Shown here in pieces: positions 3,918 through 5,031 of a DNA stretch of 5,031 bases (position 1 is its first letter; the number at the start of each line of letters is the position of its first letter). Origin of the DNA: Acidimicrobiia bacterium (GTDB lineage: Bacteria > Actinomycetota > Acidimicrobiia > Spongiisociales > ZC4RG35); NCBI GenBank assembly GCA_025929005.1, contig JAICND010000148.1, positions 1-5,031 of the forward strand, written 5' to 3'. A program made the translations under genes and the position numbers. The notes under the pieces were generated by a model. It was not told where the DNA came from. It saw only the letters and a program-made list of their open reading frames with translations, and ran no database searches.

Positions 3918-5031
3918 CCCTTCCGGGCGAGGTGCCACAGGCGCGGGAGCAGGGCGCCGCCGATTAGGAAGAACGACCCGGAAGCAGGCTCCACCCAGCC
4001 TACGCGATTTCTCGTGGGTGGCCGTCCCACCGTGTCGCCGGACGATCAACTCGACCACGGCGAGCCCGATACCCGACCCTGGCACGTTGGCATTGAGACG
4101 GTTGGGCCCGCGTTCAAACTGTTCCCAGATGGCCAGTTCATACTTCCGAGGGATTCCCGGGCCATCGTCGTGAACCTCGAACACCACGTCATCGTCCACG
4201 GTGGATGCCGACACGTAGACGTTGCCGCGGCCGTACCGGATTGCGTTGCTCACGAGGTTGTCGAGCACCTGTCGAATGCGGTCGGGATCTAGATATGCGT
4301 AAAGCCCGGGCTCGACGTCCACTTCGAGACCCACGGGTGAGGATCGGCCGGACCAGACCGAGTCGGACACGAGCTTGTCGATAGCCACCACGGACTCTTT
4401 AAGGTCGGGTCCCGACGAGTCGCGGGCCAGGAGGAGCAGGTCCGCCACGATTCTCGCCATGTACGTGGCCTGCTGATGAACCACGGTGTTCAGCTCGAGA
4501 CGCTCTTCTTCGCCCATCGGGATGTTGGGGTCCTTCATGACGTCCAAAAAGCCGATCATGGCCGTCAAAGGTGTTCGCAGCTCATGCGAGACACTGGCGA
4601 CGAAATGCGAACGCATCGCCGCTGTTTCCGTTTCGCGATGCACGTCGCGCAGCAGCAGATAACCGGCGAGCATCGCGGCTCCCAGCACCACGGCCAGCAT
4701 CGAGCCGTACAGCACTGCAGGCACCGCGGGCGCAACGGCGAAGCGACCGGCGGGCCACTCCACATGCAGGTCGACGAAACCGTCGCCGAGCGGGACGGCG
4801 CCCGGGACGGACCTCACACGCAGGGTGATTCCCGCCGGCACGATCTTTCGCGATGACACGGCCATGATGACGGGGGCCGCAAAGGATCGGGGAGACACGA
4901 GCGTCAGGAGCCAGGGCTCATCGCCATAGCCGAACCACGAGAGATCTCCTGGAGCCGATCGCGACGCCCGTTGAAGCTTTCCGAGACGGTCGGGCATGTC
5001 CTGGACGAGGGCGGCAATCTGTTCCACGTTG
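3891..5031 (-). CDS. Membrane sensor histidine kinase, 5' end cut by right window edge
   Basis: A two-component sensor kinase: the part outside the membrane would sense a signal, and the cytoplasmic part autophosphorylates and passes phosphate to a response regulator. Numbering from the GTG at 5027: residues 1-103, probable end of an extracytoplasmic sensor region; 104-126, membrane segment; 127-140, short linker; H-box SHELRTPL with phospho-accepting His148; N-box DNLVSNAIRYG (Asn257, Asn261); G1 DDGPGIP (287-293); F-box WEQFERG (301-307); G2 GSGIGLAVV (317-325). The C-terminus is a Pro/Ala/Arg-rich tail (about 356-378). The frame stays open to the window edge (AAC before GTG), and the expected first membrane segment is missing, so the true start is probably beyond 5031. 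No HAMP domain is evident in the linker. No response regulator is in view; one may lie upstream. The signal is unknown. Its TAG stop is part of the trpS leader promoter. Confidence 0.93.
   Translation of the reverse strand, partial: NVEQIAALVQDMPDRLGKLQRASRSAPGDLSWFGYGDEPWLLTLVSPRSFAAPVIMAVSSRKIVPAGITLRVRSVPGAVPLGDGFVDLHVEWPAGRFAVAPAVPAVLYGSMLAVVLGAAMLAGYLLLRDVHRETETAAMRSHFVASVSHELRTPLTAMIGFLDVMKDPNIPMGEEERLELNTVVHQQATYMARIVADLLLLARDSSGPDLKESVVAIDKLVSDSVWSGRSSPVGLEVDVEPGLYAYLDPDRIRQVLDNLVSNAIRYGRGNVYVSASTVDDDVVFEVHDDGPGIPRKYELAIWEQFERGPNRLNANVPGSGIGLAVVELIVRRHGGTATHEKSRRLGGACFRVVLPNRRRPAPAPVAPRPEGLHAPIPAR

Noticed and set aside
3836..4030. 64-residue minus-strand frame ending in SWWWSSI taken as a full protein gene
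   Set aside because: Most of it overlaps the conserved kinase C-terminal region in another frame. Only its last 14 codons, after the leaderless GTG at 3880, are supported, as the leader peptide.
1..5031. Mobile element, phage, defence system or CRISPR in the window
   Set aside because: No transposase, integrase, direct-repeat array or target-site duplication was seen; the genes are conserved chromosomal functions with uniform composition.

Overview
This 5,031-bp, GC-rich window looks like chromosomal DNA of an actinobacterium (Actinomycetota). The signs are a GuaB3-type IMP dehydrogenase-related gene, a GuaA N-terminus of actinobacterial style, GTG starts for every gene whose start is visible, and three GTG starts that sit 6-7 nt after a TANNNT -10 box, the geometry of leaderless transcription. 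The exact lineage cannot be fixed from the sequence alone. The genes are mostly housekeeping genes; no mobile element, CRISPR array, tRNA or rRNA was seen.

Layout: (1) positions 1-770, minus strand, the 5' half of guaA (GMP synthase), cut by the left edge. (2) 784-1941, minus, guaB3, 13 bp upstream of guaA and probably co-transcribed with it. (3) 1942-2017, a 76-bp divergent intergenic region with two back-to-back leaderless promoter candidates around a perfect palindrome. (4) 2018-2737, plus, a CPBP-family (CAAX-protease-like) membrane protein. (5) 2739-3758, minus, trpS (tryptophanyl-tRNA synthetase), convergent with the CPBP gene with a 1-bp gap. (6) 3759-3880, the trpS leader. (7) 3891-5031, minus, the 3' part of a membrane histidine kinase gene, cut by the right edge.

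The most interesting element is the trpS leader, which reads as a complete ribosome-mediated transcription attenuator. It has a 14-codon leader peptide gene with three consecutive Trp codons (3836-3880, leaderless GTG start), a hairpin that uses the end of the last Trp codon and the stop codon, a possible antiterminator pairing, and a strong intrinsic terminator whose T-run ends 2 nt before the trpS Shine-Dalgarno sequence. Inferred logic: when charged tRNA-Trp is scarce, ribosomes stall on the Trp codons, the antiterminator forms and trpS is transcribed. When it is plentiful, the terminator forms. The leader promoter's -10 box overlaps the histidine kinase stop codon, so the regulatory unit is packed against the upstream gene.

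Two smaller regulatory candidates are a 10-bp inverted repeat that would place the guaA GTG start codon in an RNA stem, and the palindrome GTTCCG-GCAA-CGGAAC between the guaB3 and CPBP promoters. GuaA completes GMP synthesis from XMP, and GuaB3 belongs to the IMPDH/GMP reductase superfamily, so the left side is a purine (GMP) locus.
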